Assembly: GCA_945787885.1 (NCBI GenBank)
Contig: CALZJF010000011.1
Span: 1 to 60,437 of the forward strand
Direction: 5' to 3'
From: an uncultured Bacteroidales bacterium
GTDB lineage: Bacteria; Bacteroidota; Bacteroidia; Bacteroidales; Bacteroidaceae
Length of the DNA stretch: 60,437 nucleotides
Under the pieces are notes generated by a model, which saw nothing but the letters and a program-made list of their open reading frames with translations, did not search any database and was not told the DNA's origin. Shown piece by piece: positions 27,907-39,983 of this stretch; positions within the stretch are counted from its first letter, which is position 1; each line of letters starts with the position of its first letter. The translations under genes and the position numbers were made by a program.

Positions 27907-29286
27907 TTATCCGAACATTTCGCGCAATGCCTGTTCCACTCTTGTGACGGGCACGAGCTCGATACCTCTGAACTTTGAGGTGTCAATGCCGTGAAGGTTT
28001 TGTTCGGGCAGTAGAAGACGTTGGAAACCGAGTTTCTGAGCCTCAGCAATTCGCTGTACGATGCGCGTGACGGGACGAATCTCGCCCGAAAGTCCGCATT
28101 CGCCAGCCATGGCAGTTCCTTGTTCGATGGGCGTATCGACATTTGATGATAGCACGGCGGCAATGACGCTGAGGTCCATGGCAGGGTCAGTGACGCGCAG
28201 ACCGCCTGCGATATTGAGGAAGACGTCCTTCGCCCCCAGCTTAAAACCGACGCGTTTCTCCAAAACGGCGAGGAGCATGTTGAGGCGTCGCAGGTCGAAA
28301 CCCGTGGCAGAACGTTGTGGAGTGCCATAGGCAGCACTTGATACCAATGCCTGCGTCTCTATAAGGAAGGGGCGCATGCCCTCCATGGCAGCAGAAATTG
28401 CTATACCTGAAAAGGCGGTGCTACACTGCGAAAGGAGTAGTTCAGACGCATTGGTCACGGGGCGTAGGCCGCTCGATAGCATTTCGTAGATGCCAATCTC
28501 GGAGGTAGAGCCGAAACGGTTCTTGATGCCGCGTAGTATGCGGTACATATAATGGCGGTCGCCCTCGAATTGCAGGACGCAATCGACCATGTGTTCCAGC
28601 ACTTTCGGACCCGCTATGCTGCCTTCCTTCGTAATGTGGCCGATGAGCATGACTGCCACGCCGCATTGTTTGGCATATTTCAGCAGCATCGCCGTGCATT
28701 CGCGTATCTGCGTCACGCTGCCTGGCGACGATTCCACCATCTCGCTCTGCATCGTCTGTATAGAATCAATGACGATCAATTGAGGTTGCAGGGTGGCAGT
28801 GTATTCCAAGACACGTTCCAGATTGCTCTCGCAATAGAGTAGTGGCTCGTGGCCTTCTTCCGGCTGTTGCTCCATGCGGTCAGCTCGGAGTTTTATTTGG
28901 CGTTCGCTTTCTTCGCCGCTGACGTAGAGGATGCTGATATGGCGCATCTGCAGGATTGTCTGTAGCAGAAGCGTGGATTTGCCAATGCCGGGTTCGCCGC
29001 CTAACAGGATGAGTGAGCCCGGGACGATGCCGCCGCCCAATACGCGGTTGAGTTCGGCATCTCCTGTGTCAATGCGCGGTTCCGCCGTGGCATCCACTTG
29101 GCTGAGACGTATAGGGCGAGGGGCATCGTGATGTTCTGCCATCGGTGCGGCAGAGCGGGAGGGCTTAGCTGCTACGGTAAATTCTTTGAAGGTGTTCCAC
29201 TGGTTGCACGCTGGGCATCGGCCTAACCATTTGGCAGACTCGTAGCCGCAGGCGCTGCAAACGTATGCAGTCTTTGACTTTGCCAT
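27907..29286 (-). CDS. radA: DNA repair protein RadA
   Basis: A 459-residue RecA-like ATPase that promotes branch migration in recombinational repair. The N-terminal zinc finger uses C10, C13, C24 and C27. The Walker A motif is at 96-105 (GGEPGIGKST), the RadA-specific KNRFGS motif at 255-260, and the C-terminal third is the Lon-protease-like domain. It starts 30 bp after the MerR-type gene and is followed closely by the sulfotransferase, so all three are probably co-transcribed. Confidence 0.97.
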   Translation of the reverse strand: MAKSKTAYVCSACGYESAKWLGRCPACNQWNTFKEFTVAAKPSRSAAPMAEHHDAPRPIRLSQVDATAEPRIDTGDAELNRVLGGGIVPGSLILLGGEPGIGKSTLLLQTILQMRHISILYVSGEESERQIKLRADRMEQQPEEGHEPLLYCESNLERVLEYTATLQPQLIVIDSIQTMQSEMVESSPGSVTQIRECTAMLLKYAKQCGVAVMLIGHITKEGSIAGPKVLEHMVDCVLQFEGDRHYMYRILRGIKNRFGSTSEIGIYEMLSSGLRPVTNASELLLSQCSTAFSGIAISAAMEGMRPFLIETQALVSSAAYGTPQRSATGFDLRRLNMLLAVLEKRVGFKLGAKDVFLNIAGGLRVTDPAMDLSVIAAVLSSNVDTPIEQGTAMAGECGLSGEIRPVTRIVQRIAEAQKLGFQRLLLPEQNLHGIDTSKFRGIELVPVTRVEQALREMFG

Positions 29287-29316
29287 GCTTTTTTTGATAG
29301 GAAAGGATGAAAAGGC

Positions 29317-29664
29317 TTACACTAACCCGCCCAGTTCTGCTTTAAGTTCTACGAGTTTCTGACGGATGGCGCGGAGACGTTCCACCACCTCCGTAGATTG
29401 ACTCACTCCCTCATGGTTGTGTTTCAGCAATTCGCGGGCGGCATCAATGCGAAGTCCGCGCACTTTGACCAGATTGTAGATGATGCGCACTTTTTCTATA
29501 TCGTCCTTCGTGTATTGGCGCATACCGCGTCCACCCTTCTTCGGGTTCAGCTGGGGAAATTCCTTCTCCCAAAACCTCAGAAGCGTGTCGTTGACGCCGA
29601 ACATCTCGGCCACTTCTCCTATAGAATAGAAGAGTTTGAGTTCTTTTTCCGTGTTCAATGCCAT
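29317..29664 (-). CDS. MerR-family transcriptional regulator
   Basis: A 115-residue DNA-binding protein with a MerR-type winged helix (LFYSIGEVAEMFGVNDTLLRFWEKEF) and a short coiled-coil dimer helix at the end; it lacks the cysteine sensor of metal-responsive MerR. Start 29664 (MALNTEKELKLFYS) is preferred over an in-frame ATG at 29688 because the -7 box covers 29686-29693. It heads the operon with radA. This small MerR upstream of radA may be a nucleoid or housekeeping regulator; its targets cannot be told. Confidence 0.88.
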   Translation of the reverse strand: MALNTEKELKLFYSIGEVAEMFGVNDTLLRFWEKEFPQLNPKKGGRGMRQYTKDDIEKVRIIYNLVKVRGLRIDAARELLKHNHEGVSQSTEVVERLRAIRQKLVELKAELGGLV

Positions 29665-29685
29665 GGCGAGGGGAGTTTGTGTGTG

Positions 29686-29693
29686 CAAAATTA
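29686..29693 (-). promoter_or_regulatory. -7 box of the MerR-radA operon
   Basis: TAATTTTG on the minus strand, with no good -33 element at the usual distance. It sets the MerR start at 29664. Confidence 0.5.
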
Positions 29694-29854
29694 ACGATAT
29701 TTTTTGTAAACCTCCTATATGTTTACTGAAAAATCAGTCGTTTTCCGTGGGCCAGTAAGGGCAAAGCCTACTCGGTATGCCGATGTGTGGGATAGTGCGA
29801 AGCTTGGGGATGCTGGCTGTGGAAGTGGGTCTGTGCCACGGCATTGCGGTCATG

Positions 29855-29893
29855 GGTAAAAAAAAGAGACAGACTCTCAGAGCCTGTCTCTTT
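29855..29893 (-). terminator. Terminator of the rplU-rpmA operon
   Basis: Minus strand: a 10-bp stem AAAGAGACAG with CTGTCTCTTT, followed by a T run. It lies 47 bp past the rpmA stop. Confidence 0.88.
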
Positions 29894-29939
29894 ATGTAGT
29901 TGAACTATCAGAGTTTTGAAGTCGTACGGACTATAGGGG

Positions 29940-30197
29940 TTATGCCTCAGTGACGACAGAAACGACGCTGCGGTCGCGGTTGCCGCGCTTGAACACTACG
30001 GTACCGTCAGCGAGCGCATAAAGCGTGTGGTCGCTACCCATACCTACGTTCTTGCCAGGATAGTGGACAGTGCCGCGTTGACGAACGATGATGTTGCCAG
30101 CGACACAGGTCTGACCACCCCAAATCTTAACGCCTAATCTCTGTGAAGCCGACTCACGGCCGTTCTTTGAACTACCTACACCTTTCTTGTGTGCCAT
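29940..30197 (-). CDS. rpmA: 50S ribosomal protein L27
   Basis: An 85-residue ribosomal protein with the typical N-terminus [16 protein letters not shown] and no N-terminal cleavage extension of the Firmicutes type. Its N-terminal tail reaches the peptidyl-transferase centre. It follows rplU by 19 bp in the usual L21-L27 operon. Confidence 0.98.
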   Translation of the reverse strand: MAHKKGVGSSKNGRESASQRLGVKIWGGQTCVAGNIIVRQRGTVHYPGKNVGMGSDHTLYALADGTVVFKRGNRDRSVVSVVTEA

Positions 30198-30216
30198 GTT
30201 TTCAGATTTTTAAGGA

Positions 30217-30534
30217 TTAAGCAATAACTTCCTTTACGGAAACTTCAGTGAACTGATGACGGTAGCCATTGAGCTTGCGGTAGCCCTTACGGCGCTTCTT
30301 GTGGAAGACGAGCACCTTGTCGCCCTTTACGAGGGGGCTTACTACTTCGCATACTACCTTTGCGCCTTCAACTGCGGGCGCGCCGACGCTGACTGCGCCG
30401 TCTTTCTCGACGAGGAGCACCTTGTCGAATTCAACAGTCTGTCCAGCTTCTGCTGACTGGAGATGATTGACGAAGAGCTTCTTGCCTTCTTCAACCTTGA
30501 ACTGCTGACCGTTAATCTCTACGATTGCGTACAT
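30217..30534 (-). CDS. rplU: 50S ribosomal protein L21
   Basis: A 105-residue ribosomal protein beginning [17 protein letters not shown] and containing the [18 protein letters not shown] signature near the C-terminus. It is the first gene of the rplU-rpmA operon, behind a leader of about 155 nt. Confidence 0.98.
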   Translation of the reverse strand: MYAIVEINGQQFKVEEGKKLFVNHLQSAEAGQTVEFDKVLLVEKDGAVSVGAPAVEGAKVVCEVVSPLVKGDKVLVFHKKRRKGYRKLNGYRHQFTEVSVKEVIA

Positions 30535-30690
30535 TGTTGGTTTGAAATATGTATTGAACGGTTTTTCCCGGGAGGCGGCATCCCTCGCTGAACAGGCTGA
30601 GGCGGCATCGGCGCAGCACTCAGACTGCCGTCGATGGCTCCAGATGCCAGGGGAAGGCTCTTGCTTGGGCCCCTTCGGACTCTAAATATC
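30535..30690 (-). promoter_or_regulatory. Long 5' leader of rplU
   Basis: About 155 nt between the predicted transcription start and the L21 ATG. It is GC-rich, with a near-repeat GATGCCGCCTC at two places that could pair with partner segments. Ribosomal protein leaders are often sites of autoregulation, but no known leader motif was recognised. Confidence 0.35.
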
Positions 30691-30695
30691 GGCTG

Positions 30696-30727
30696 CAAAG
30701 TTACGCCTTTTTGCTGGGCCGTACAAA
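30696..30727 (-). promoter_or_regulatory. Promoter for rplU-rpmA
   Basis: Minus strand: TTTG, 20 bp, TAACTTTG, full Bacteroidetes consensus. Confidence 0.8.
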
Positions 30728-30829
30728 TTTGCCTGTTGTTTTTTTGTTTTCTTCGCGGCTTTTCTGCTGTTTTTGCTGTAATTGTCAGGGTATCTGCTAC
30801 GTTGAGATACCCTTTTCCGCGCCTTTGAA

Positions 30830-30940
30830 GTGGGGGCTACAGAGATTTTTCCTCTCAGGTGTTCGCTTTTGCCCCCATAAATGTTCACTTTCTCCCCCGT
30901 AAGTGTTCACTTTTGCCCCTTCAAGTGTTCACGCAAGAAT
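30830..30940 (-). repeat. 22-nt-unit modular repeat, locus C (TGTTCAC variant)
   Basis: Three to four units of about 22 nt (plus-strand form GTGTTCACTTTTGCCCC), read on the minus strand as GGGGCAAAAGTGAACAC. The minus-strand tail (ACCTGAGAGGAAAAATCTCT) aligns with the GGCAGAAGCTCT tail of loci B and D. The 1.08-kb gap between rplU and lacZ otherwise holds a hairpin at 31146, a TIR element copy and no gene. Confidence 0.75.
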
Positions 30941-31145
30941 CAAAGGCCGTGTTGAAAATCTGAAGATACAGGCGGAAGACATGGAAATGTCAGCAAGAGA
31001 GGCTTTCACTGTGCTGTAACCGGGGCAGAACATCGGCAGATTTGCCCAAAAAGCCTGTTCTTGATTGCAGGCGGATGAACGTTTCCTGAAAGTTCTCATG
31101 CAGCCCCTCTCTTGCCTTGATATGGCATGCAGGATAGCATCGGCC

Positions 31146-31182
31146 GTTTCACGCAAAAAGCTCAGAAGTTTTTGCATGAAAC
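31146..31182. other. Strong hairpin in the rplU-lacZ gap
   Basis: GTTTCACGCAAAAA pairs with TTTTTGCATGAAAC (one mismatch) around the 9-nt loop GCTCAGAAG. An alternative partner for the loop sequence lies just downstream (CTCCGAGCTTTT). No gene adjoins it, so its role is unknown; it may be a leftover terminator. Confidence 0.5.
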
Positions 31183-31418
31183 CTCCGAGCTTTTATCCCC
31201 AGACTTCCTTACTTTCGGCTGATACATCATAGGCGTAAGACTTCTGATTCTACGATAGAGGATGGGGCAGCCATTTGTACAAACGGCGTTTGATGTTGCT
31301 TGGCTTGCTTCTCCGCCTTTTTTTTGCAGTATGGCCTATCTGAAAGCCCCTTCCTGCCATGAGGCGGGAAGGGGCTGATAGGTTGGTTGATAAGTAGCTG
31401 TGTGGAACCTGCCTTATG

Positions 31419-31608
31419 GTAGGTTCTATCAATTAGCTTGCGATGTATTTGCGACTATCGTGCCGTAGGTTTTTGTTTTTCACGAGGGAGCGTAGCGGGC
31501 TACGTGACTGAATGAAAGACAAAAAGATACGGTGCGAGAGGCGTGAAGACATCCAAGTAAGACAGAAACACTGCCTTACATGGAAAACTAATTTATAGAA
31601 CCTGCCTT
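31419..31608 (+). repeat. Copy 2 of the ~190-bp TIR element
   Basis: A complete copy. The left end AGGTTCTATCAATTAG and right end CTAATTTATAGAACCTGCC are inverted repeats. Inside is a second inverted repeat (CGTGCCGTA with TACGGTGCG) and a central palindrome (CGTAGCGGGCTACG). It ends 5 bp from the lacZ stop codon. A 35-bp shorthand version (ATAGGTTGGTTGATAAG to GGAACCTGCC) adjoins it at about 31378-31416. Confidence 0.9.
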
Positions 31609-31613
31609 ATCTG

Positions 31614-34953
<3,340 letters not shown>

Positions 34954-34981
34954 GTGTGACGTTGTCGAGTGCATGGTGATG

Positions 34982-36067
34982 CTATCCTCTGCCGAAGAGA
35001 TGGCGCTTGAGGAAGGGCGACAGGCGGAGTATGCTGCTCGCTATGAGGCATACGGCAATGACTGCTGTAGCTCCGGCGAGCGAGCAGAGGAGGTCGAGCG
35101 TGAAGTTCGGCTTGCAGTTGCGGAGCCAAGGCCCAACGGCAGGGAGATGGACGATGAAGAGGAAGTGGAGCAGATAGATGTCGAGCGTGCGCACGCCTAT
35201 ATATTGCAGACACCGCCCCACGATGGTGTGCCGGCTGAAGCGTTCGGCATAGTGCCGGAAGAAGAGGATGACGGTGGTCATCAGGCTGTACATCGCTATC
35301 GTGCGTGGCAGGTTTGCCCACTGCTTGCGGAGTTCGTGCCAGCGGAAGTGCTCGCAAAGCATCAGTATGGCGATAAAGAGGATGAGGGCTGGGAACCACG
35401 AGGTGTCAAACAGTCGTTCCACACGGTGCCAATAGCGGCGCACTAAGTTGCCCGCCAGGAAGAAGTGCAGGAAGATGATGGTCTGGCTGAAGCTGGACCA
35501 TTGCAGCCATGCCTCCTTCTGATAGTGGAACCACGAGGGCATATACCATGTGGCGTATGCCCCGAGGGCGAGCAGCCAGAAGAGCGCGATGGGCAGCCAG
35601 GCCATGCGCAGACGTTGCAGGCGCGGCTTGAAAAAGCTCTCTGCATAGGCAAAGAGATAATAGAGGACGAACATCTGGAGGAGTACGAGCGTGAACCAGT
35701 ATCCCCCCTTCGTGTCGTGCTGCAGGAGTTCGATGGCCTTCTCCCATGAACTGCGGTGGAGCATGATGATGAAGAGTGCGAAGAAGACGGCTGTGGGAAC
35801 AATCTGTATGCGGAGCTTCTTCCAGAGCAGGCGTCCGAGCATAGGCAGGCTCCATGCAGTCTTGGCACTGTAGGCAAAGAATCCGCTGATGAAGAAGAAA
35901 AGCGGCATTCTGAAGAGTACGCAAAGGCTGAGGTAGGACGATTCTTTAGGGTTTTCGCCGAATCCCATCATGCTGACATGGTATGCCACTACCAATATCA
36001 TCGTAAAGCCTCGCATAGAGTCTATCCACTCCATGCGAGGCTTCTGTGTTTGTTGGGGTTCTTCCAT
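34982..36067 (-). CDS. Membrane acyltransferase (acyltransferase 3 family)
   Basis: A 361-residue integral membrane protein with about ten hydrophobic helices. The N-terminus (RMEWIDSMRGFTMILVVAYH) holds the Arg and His motif typical of OatA/NodX-type acyltransferases, which O-acylate surface sugars or peptidoglycan. The substrate is unknown. Its ATG follows the end of a TIR element by 2 bp. Neighbours are lacZ and a sugar nucleotidyltransferase, all in the same direction. Confidence 0.87.
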   Translation of the reverse strand: MEEPQQTQKPRMEWIDSMRGFTMILVVAYHVSMMGFGENPKESSYLSLCVLFRMPLFFFISGFFAYSAKTAWSLPMLGRLLWKKLRIQIVPTAVFFALFIIMLHRSSWEKAIELLQHDTKGGYWFTLVLLQMFVLYYLFAYAESFFKPRLQRLRMAWLPIALFWLLALGAYATWYMPSWFHYQKEAWLQWSSFSQTIIFLHFFLAGNLVRRYWHRVERLFDTSWFPALILFIAILMLCEHFRWHELRKQWANLPRTIAMYSLMTTVILFFRHYAERFSRHTIVGRCLQYIGVRTLDIYLLHFLFIVHLPAVGPWLRNCKPNFTLDLLCSLAGATAVIAVCLIASSILRLSPFLKRHLFGRG

Positions 36068-36069
36068 TC

Positions 36070-36261
36070 AGGTAGGTTCTATGAATTAGTTTTCAATGGA
36101 AGGTAGCGTTTCTGCTTTGCTTGGATGTCTTCATGCCTCTCGCACCGTAGGTGTTTGCTCTCGTCCGGTCATGTAGCGCGCTACGCTCCCTTCTGAAAAA
36201 TGAAAGACCTACGGCACGATAGCCGCGAATACATCACAAGCTAATTGATGGAACCTACCTT
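36070..36261 (-). repeat. Copy 3 of the ~190-bp TIR element
   Basis: A complete copy in reverse orientation, with ends AGGTAGGTTCTATGAATTAG and CTAATTGATGGAACCTACCT, inner inverted repeat and central GTAGCGCGCTAC. It starts 2 bp upstream of the acyltransferase ATG, so the acyltransferase mRNA must begin inside or beyond it. Confidence 0.92.
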
Positions 36262-36308
36262 GTTTAATATTGGTGTGAGGGGCATTGTGTAGCCCCCCGT
36301 TTCCAGTA

Positions 36309-37223
36309 TCAGAACATCTTGGAGGGATATTGTCCAGCCTCGTGCAGGGCAGCCAGCTTCGCCACTACCTCAGGACGGTCTTCGGGATAGGTCACGCCGA
36401 ACCATTTGCTCGTGGTGTCAAGCACTTCGCAAGTGGCCTGACCTTCCTTGATAAGATGGTCCACCATGAGGGGAATGAAAAATTCGCTCTTCGGGTTGGC
36501 CTGATTCTTCGGATCAGCGAGGAATGTCTTGAAATATTCCTTGCTGTGTGCGAAATAGTCAGGGGTGAATCCCCAGAAGTTCATGGAGACAGGCGTGCTG
36601 TCCGGGATGCTCACCCAATTTTCGTTCTCGTCAAGATACTGCACGACGCCATCGTGGCGCTCAATCTTCGTGCGCTCCACGACTCCCGTGAGGAGGTGGG
36701 TGGCCTCGTCGTTTTCGCAAACGCCACGGCTGACCGTACCGCTCTCAGAGAGAGTGTTGCCTACGCGGAAGCCCACCATGGCATACTTGCCCGTAGAGCC
36801 TTCAGGGAGTTCGCTGAGGAATTTAGCCATCACCTTGAAGGCATCGCGGTCATAGAAGTCGTCGCAATTGAGCACGGCGAAGGGCTCCTTGATGATTTCC
36901 TCGCCCATCATGACAGCATGGTTCGTACCCCAAGGCTTCGTGCGTCCTTCGGGAACGGTGAAACCTTCAGGCAGTGCATCGAGAGCCTGGAAGCAGAGGT
37001 CGCAGGGGACGTGGCCTTCATAGCGCGAAAGCACCTGCTCGCGGAACTGCTGCTCGAAGTCGCGGCGGATGACCCACACAATCTTGCCGAAGCCGGCCTG
37101 AATGGCGTCATAGATGCTGTAGTCCATGATACATTGTCCCTGAGGACCGAGGGTGTCAAGCTGCTTCAAGCCGCCGTAACGGCTTCCCATTCCTGCAGCA
37201 AGGAGGAAAAGTGTTGGTTTCAT
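36309..37223 (-). CDS. Sugar/choline-phosphate nucleotidyltransferase family protein
   Basis: A 304-residue nucleotidyltransferase. The N-terminal NTP-binding loop LLAAGMGSRYGGLKQ is canonical, and NCDDFYDRDAF carries the metal-binding aspartates. Relatives include UTP-glucose-1-phosphate uridylyltransferase and LicC-like cytidylyltransferases; the sequence alone does not fix the sugar or the nucleotide. It would activate a building block for surface glycans. It lies upstream of the acyltransferase, with the TIR element between them. Confidence 0.87.
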   Translation of the reverse strand: MKPTLFLLAAGMGSRYGGLKQLDTLGPQGQCIMDYSIYDAIQAGFGKIVWVIRRDFEQQFREQVLSRYEGHVPCDLCFQALDALPEGFTVPEGRTKPWGTNHAVMMGEEIIKEPFAVLNCDDFYDRDAFKVMAKFLSELPEGSTGKYAMVGFRVGNTLSESGTVSRGVCENDEATHLLTGVVERTKIERHDGVVQYLDENENWVSIPDSTPVSMNFWGFTPDYFAHSKEYFKTFLADPKNQANPKSEFFIPLMVDHLIKEGQATCEVLDTTSKWFGVTYPEDRPEVVAKLAALHEAGQYPSKMF

Positions 37224-37291
37224 AGGATTATAGATAGAATTAGTATAGGCGTGATGGGGATGAAGCCGTGTCCGCAGCCCCTCTCTCTATT

Positions 37292-37340
37292 ATATATATG
37301 AGTGGCATGTATATATATATGAGTGGCATGGATATGTATG
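37292..37340. repeat. AT-rich tandem repeat upstream of the nucleotidyltransferase
   Basis: TATATATATGAGTGGCATG occurs twice in tandem, followed by a degenerate third copy (GATATGTATGCCGAGTGGC). It fills the short gap between a lipoprotein stop and the nucleotidyltransferase promoter region. Confidence 0.85.
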
Positions 37341-37363
37341 CCGAGTGGCGGCATGGCTATGCG

Positions 37364-38044
37364 TCAGCGCACGGTGCGAATCTTGAATTGTCGGACGAAG
37401 TCGGCAGTATAGCCTTGCTGCGTAAATCCGATTTCGAAAGTGGTGATGCCGGGCTGCAGCTTCTTCTTGGCGCGCACGACGCAGCGATAGCGGATGCCCT
37501 TGCCGCTGGCAATACTGGCAATGGTGGTTGGGGGCGAAAGTTCGATGTGCCTGTTGTCGCAATAGACAATGGGCGATACATCATAGACCGTCTGCCAGCT
37601 GCGATTGTAGATGTCGATGCTGATGTATGCCTGCTCGCAGGGCTCAAGTACGCGATTGCCGTTGTTGTCGGCAAATTCTATGTGGCGAACCTCCAAGCAG
37701 GCTGATGGGTCGGCAGGCGGATTGTAGGCGTAGTTGTTGCCGTAGCCGTAGGAGATGCTGTTGTCGTAGCCGTTCTCCTGATTGTCGTAGGAGGGTTGGT
37801 TGTGCGAGCGGTCGCCGTTGTTCTGCTCCGCCTTAGCCGATGCCACTCCCGCTGCCGCTCCAAGCGTTCCGCCAACGAGGGCACCGACGTGCGAGCCACG
37901 ATGACCCGCGACGAGGTCGCCAACGATGGAGCCGAACATGCTGCCGACGTAGGCTCCCGCAGCTCCGCGGTTCCACTCCTTGTCCGTAGTGCAGCCGTGG
38001 AGGCCGACGATGGCAGTCAGCAGGAGGATGAGGTGTTTCTTCAT
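37364..38044 (-). CDS. Glycine-zipper lipoprotein
   Basis: A 226-residue lipoprotein (signal MKKHLILLLTAIVGLHGC with the lipidated cysteine at 18). Residues 28-65 form a glycine-zipper membrane segment (GAYVGSMFGSIVGD, GALVGGTLGAAAG), then a low-complexity Asn/Tyr/Gly linker and a C-terminal beta domain (residues about 115-226) rich in ISIDIYN and RYRCVVRAKKK strands. Function unknown; it probably sits in the outer membrane. It lies 100 bp after the coiled-coil lipoprotein gene in the same direction. Confidence 0.82.
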   Translation of the reverse strand: MKKHLILLLTAIVGLHGCTTDKEWNRGAAGAYVGSMFGSIVGDLVAGHRGSHVGALVGGTLGAAAGVASAKAEQNNGDRSHNQPSYDNQENGYDNSISYGYGNNYAYNPPADPSACLEVRHIEFADNNGNRVLEPCEQAYISIDIYNRSWQTVYDVSPIVYCDNRHIELSPPTTIASIASGKGIRYRCVVRAKKKLQPGITTFEIGFTQQGYTADFVRQFKIRTVR

Positions 38045-38144
38045 ATCTGTGTATGCTGTGCGTGGAGGGTGAATAGGGTGGTGCGTCCTGCCGAACAGCC
38101 GTTTCCAGGCGTCTTCTCCCAGGTCGTGCGTGTGCGGTCAGAGC

Positions 38145-39026
38145 TTATTTGACGATGATGACGAGATATTTGCTGACGCTCCAGAACTTTTCGGGATTCG
38201 TGATGCGCAGCACGTACTGTCCCTTCGAGTCCTTGTCGAGGCGATAAGTGCCGGCGGGGTGCGTGGTCTTGATGGTTGCGCTCTTGCTGTAGAGGCGAAT
38301 CACCTTGTCAACGCGGATGTCAATCTTCGTGAAATAGTCTTTGTTGAACGTCTCAGACTGCAGGGCATCGCCCCCTACGAGGATGTTCTCGTTCTTCAGC
38401 TCCTTCTTCGTTCCGAAGACATAGTAAGCCGTGTGAAGGTCCTTGTCCTGATCGCTGATGGTCTTGGCGCGGCTCTCGTTTTCGCTTTCCAGATTGCTGA
38501 CGTTCGTCTTCAGTTCGCCAATCTGCGTGTCTTGCTCAGCGATGGTGATGTCCTTCTTCGCCAGTTCCTCCCGCAGGGCGGCAATCTGGCTGTTGAGTTC
38601 CTCCATCTGTGCCGTCATGGTGCTGATGGTGCTCTCAAGCGTGGCCTTCAGTTGCGAGTTGCTGGCAGTGGCAGTGCGGAGTTGCTGCTTGAGGTTGCTG
38701 ATGAGCTCGTTGTTCAGCTGCATCGTGGTCTGTATGGTGCGCATGTCCTCGATGATGGCCTCGCGCTGGTTCGTCTCGCCTTTTCGGCTTTCAACGCTGA
38801 CGCGCCCCTGCGCCTCATTGATTTTGCGGAATCCCTCTTGGATTTCGTTCAGCGTGCAGACCATGTCGTTCAGTTCGTTTTCTTTCTGCGTCAGCACGTT
38901 TTGCAGGGAGTCTTCCGTGGTGATGACCACTGCTTCCTGTTCTTTTTTCGTTTCGCAAGAGAAAAGCAGTACGATTGCCGATAGCATGGCAATGAATGCG
39001 GTAGTAGCAAAGAGGAATCTTTTCAT
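38145..39026 (-). CDS. Coiled-coil lipoprotein of unknown function
   Basis: A 293-residue protein. The lipoprotein signal is MKRFLFATTAFIAMLSAIVLLFSC, which decides the start at 39026 although the frame is open upstream to 39359. Residues about 35-190 form a long coiled coil with heptad-like Leu/Ile spacing. The C-terminal 100 residues are a compact beta domain (YYVFGTKKELKNENIL to KYLVIIVK). It starts 59 bp after rsmI ends, so it may be co-transcribed with it. Confidence 0.82.
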   Translation of the reverse strand: MKRFLFATTAFIAMLSAIVLLFSCETKKEQEAVVITTEDSLQNVLTQKENELNDMVCTLNEIQEGFRKINEAQGRVSVESRKGETNQREAIIEDMRTIQTTMQLNNELISNLKQQLRTATASNSQLKATLESTISTMTAQMEELNSQIAALREELAKKDITIAEQDTQIGELKTNVSNLESENESRAKTISDQDKDLHTAYYVFGTKKELKNENILVGGDALQSETFNKDYFTKIDIRVDKVIRLYSKSATIKTTHPAGTYRLDKDSKGQYVLRITNPEKFWSVSKYLVIIVK

Positions 39027-39084
39027 AGTCGGATGGTTTGCTAAGCAGTGTTTCTCCCTGAAATGCAGGGAGAAGCGTTGCTGA

Positions 39085-39825
39085 TTATTCATAGATGGGT
39101 TGTCCTGTGATGGGGTCTTTGGCAATGGGTTTACGGCGTTGTCTGTGCGAAGCCTCGTCGTCCTCGCATCCTGCAACGATGATGACAAACTCGCCTCTCG
39201 GCTCGTTTTCTTCAAAATGCCGTGCTGCCTCCTGCAGCGTGCCCCTGACGCTTTCTTCATGCAGCTTGGAAATCTCCCGGCAGACGCTGCAACGGCGGTC
39301 GTCCCCAAACGTCGCTGCCATTTCCGTGAGAGCCCGGACCACGCGGTGTGGGCTTTCATAGAAAATCATCGTCCGCGGTTCGTCCTTCAGGGCTGCCAGT
39401 CGGGTGGCGCGCCCCTTCTTCTGCGGCAGGAAGCCCTCGAAGCAGAAGCGGTCGCAAGGCAATGCGCTGCTGACCAATGCCGGCACGAAGGCGGTGGCTC
39501 CCGGCAGGCATTGCACCTCCACGCCCTTTGCCACTGCGGCGCGCACGAGCATGAACCCGGGGTCAGAGATTCCCGGCGTACCCGCATCGCTCACGAGTGC
39601 CATCGTCTCTCCCGCTGCCATCCGTGCGGCAAAAGCCTCGGCAGTGGCATGTTCGTTGAATTTGTGGTGGCTCACCAGTCGGGCGTTGATGTCGTAGTGT
39701 TTGAGCAGCATGCCCGTCGTTCGGGTGTCTTCTGCCAGTACGACGTCGGCTTCCTTCAGCACCCTGAGGGCGCGGAGGGTGATGTCCTCCAGATTGCCGA
39801 CTGGCGTGGGTACGAGATATAGCAT
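39085..39825 (-). CDS. rsmI: 16S rRNA 2'-O-methyltransferase RsmI
   Basis: A 246-residue SAM-dependent enzyme that methylates C1402 of 16S rRNA. It begins MLYLVPTPVGNLEDITLRAL and has the family signatures AEDTRTTGMLL, SDAGTPGISDPG and FYESPHRV. Start 39825 is fixed by the N-terminal motif and by a promoter just upstream; the open frame extends to 40059 through a modular repeat and is not coding there. Length is slightly short, as usual for Bacteroidales. Confidence 0.95.
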   Translation of the reverse strand: MLYLVPTPVGNLEDITLRALRVLKEADVVLAEDTRTTGMLLKHYDINARLVSHHKFNEHATAEAFAARMAAGETMALVSDAGTPGISDPGFMLVRAAVAKGVEVQCLPGATAFVPALVSSALPCDRFCFEGFLPQKKGRATRLAALKDEPRTMIFYESPHRVVRALTEMAATFGDDRRCSVCREISKLHEESVRGTLQEAARHFEENEPRGEFVIIVAGCEDDEASHRQRRKPIAKDPITGQPIYE

Positions 39826-39846
39826 TTTCAGGTGGGGTTTATGCTG

Positions 39847-39878
39847 CAAAAGTAGAAAAATCTTATGGGGCATCCAAA
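39847..39878 (-). promoter_or_regulatory. Promoter for rsmI
   Basis: Minus strand: TTTG, 20 bp, TACTTTTG, full consensus. The leader is only about 15 nt. Confidence 0.8.
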
Positions 39879-39983
39879 TAAATATCCCCTTTTTTGGCCA
39901 TTTTGTAGGTTTTGCAGTATGTTCTATGCTTTTAGTGACGATAAAAATTAGCTTGCCGTGGTGGCAGTTTATAGTAAAATTCA

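Noticed and set aside
37364-39026. Glycine-zipper and coiled-coil lipoproteins as toxin-immunity or phage lysis proteins
   Set aside because: Both have ordinary lipoprotein signals and housekeeping neighbours; nothing supports a special role.
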